Below, piece after piece: positions 63,981 to 64,000 of a stretch of 64,000 nt of DNA. Below the pieces are notes generated by a model. That model searched no databases. It worked only from the letters and a program-made list of their open reading frames with translations, and was not told where the DNA came from. Each line of letters begins with the position of its first letter. Position 1 is the first letter of the stretch. The stretch covers positions 34,305 to 98,304 of the forward strand of contig JADLHA010000052.1 in assembly GCA_020848995.1 (NCBI GenBank), read 5' to 3'. Position numbers and translations under genes: made by a program. This stretch comes from Saprospiraceae bacterium. Lineage in GTDB: Bacteria; Bacteroidota; Bacteroidia; Chitinophagales; Saprospiraceae.

Positions 63981-64000
63981 GGCTATACGGAGCGAATGGC

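Noticed and set aside
1..64000. tRNA, rRNA, CRISPR array, prophage or transposase
   Set aside because: No cloverleaf, repeat-spacer pattern, integrase or transposase motif was seen by eye on either strand; a tRNAscan or CRISPR search would settle it.

Overview
The window is a dense, ordinary-looking piece of chromosome from a member of the Bacteroidota, most likely a Saprospiria-like (Saprospirales/Lewinella-type) environmental lineage with moderately high GC. The evidence is: type IX secretion (T9SS) C-terminal domains and a PorV/PorQ-type barrel, a TonB receptor with an N-terminal carboxypeptidase-regulatory-like domain, the DUF4270 - glmS - DUF4290 neighbourhood, a stand-alone N-terminal glycogen synthase domain, many short TAnnTTTG (-7) promoter motifs of the Bacteroidota sigma type, and almost no Shine-Dalgarno signals. 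The genus assignment is inference. I saw no tRNA, rRNA, CRISPR array, transposase, prophage or integrase gene.

Layout. 1-1428: 5' end of carB and a D-3-phosphoglycerate-dehydrogenase-like gene. 1572-10328: an outer-membrane/T9SS module (TonB receptor, 1.3-kDa-residue secreted protein, PorV-like barrel) closed by a strong hairpin terminator. 10452-13743: greA, HIT protein, ruvC, a flippase-like membrane protein coupled to a DUF3108 protein. 13773-16127: an ABC cassette (ATPase, permease with a histidine-rich loop, small secreted CFFCG protein). 16242-19575: Omp28-like T9SS cargo, propeller-like secreted protein, lpxH, 3-hydroxyanthranilate dioxygenase. 19718-30701: M14 peptidase, yebC, GT-C/TPR membrane protein coupled to a GH3/serine-hydrolase fusion, LolC/E-like permease, two tandem cyclophilins. 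30821-41567: TPR protein, EamA transporter, UvrD/PcrA helicase, membrane acyltransferase, AbgT transporter, sensor kinase, pckA. 41654-46197: a tightly packed envelope operon (small membrane protein, GT2, Ig-like lipoprotein, lptB, two small lipoproteins). 46259-56550: MsbA-like exporter, radC, rnr, glycogen synthase domain, DUF4270, glmS, DUF4290. 56551-57439: an 0.9-kb gene-poor gap with a REP-like hairpin. 57440-63809: kdsD-like isomerase, rhomboid protease, O-antigen-ligase-like protein, pheS, hisS and a carboxypeptidase-regulatory-like protein.

Functionally the window is rich in envelope biogenesis: LpxH, KdsD, LptB, MsbA-like, LolC/E-like, O-antigen ligase-like, GlmS and GT2 would together feed and export lipid A/LPS-type glycolipid and lipoproteins, alongside T9SS cargo and sorting partners. 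The most unusual non-genic signal is a 22-bp near-palindrome (core CTAACNAACGTTNGTTAG) present three times, each time just downstream of a gene end. The most interesting gene cassette is the His-rich ABC permease with its ATPase and CFFCG partner, a candidate metal transport system. No obviously new defence system or mobile element is visible.
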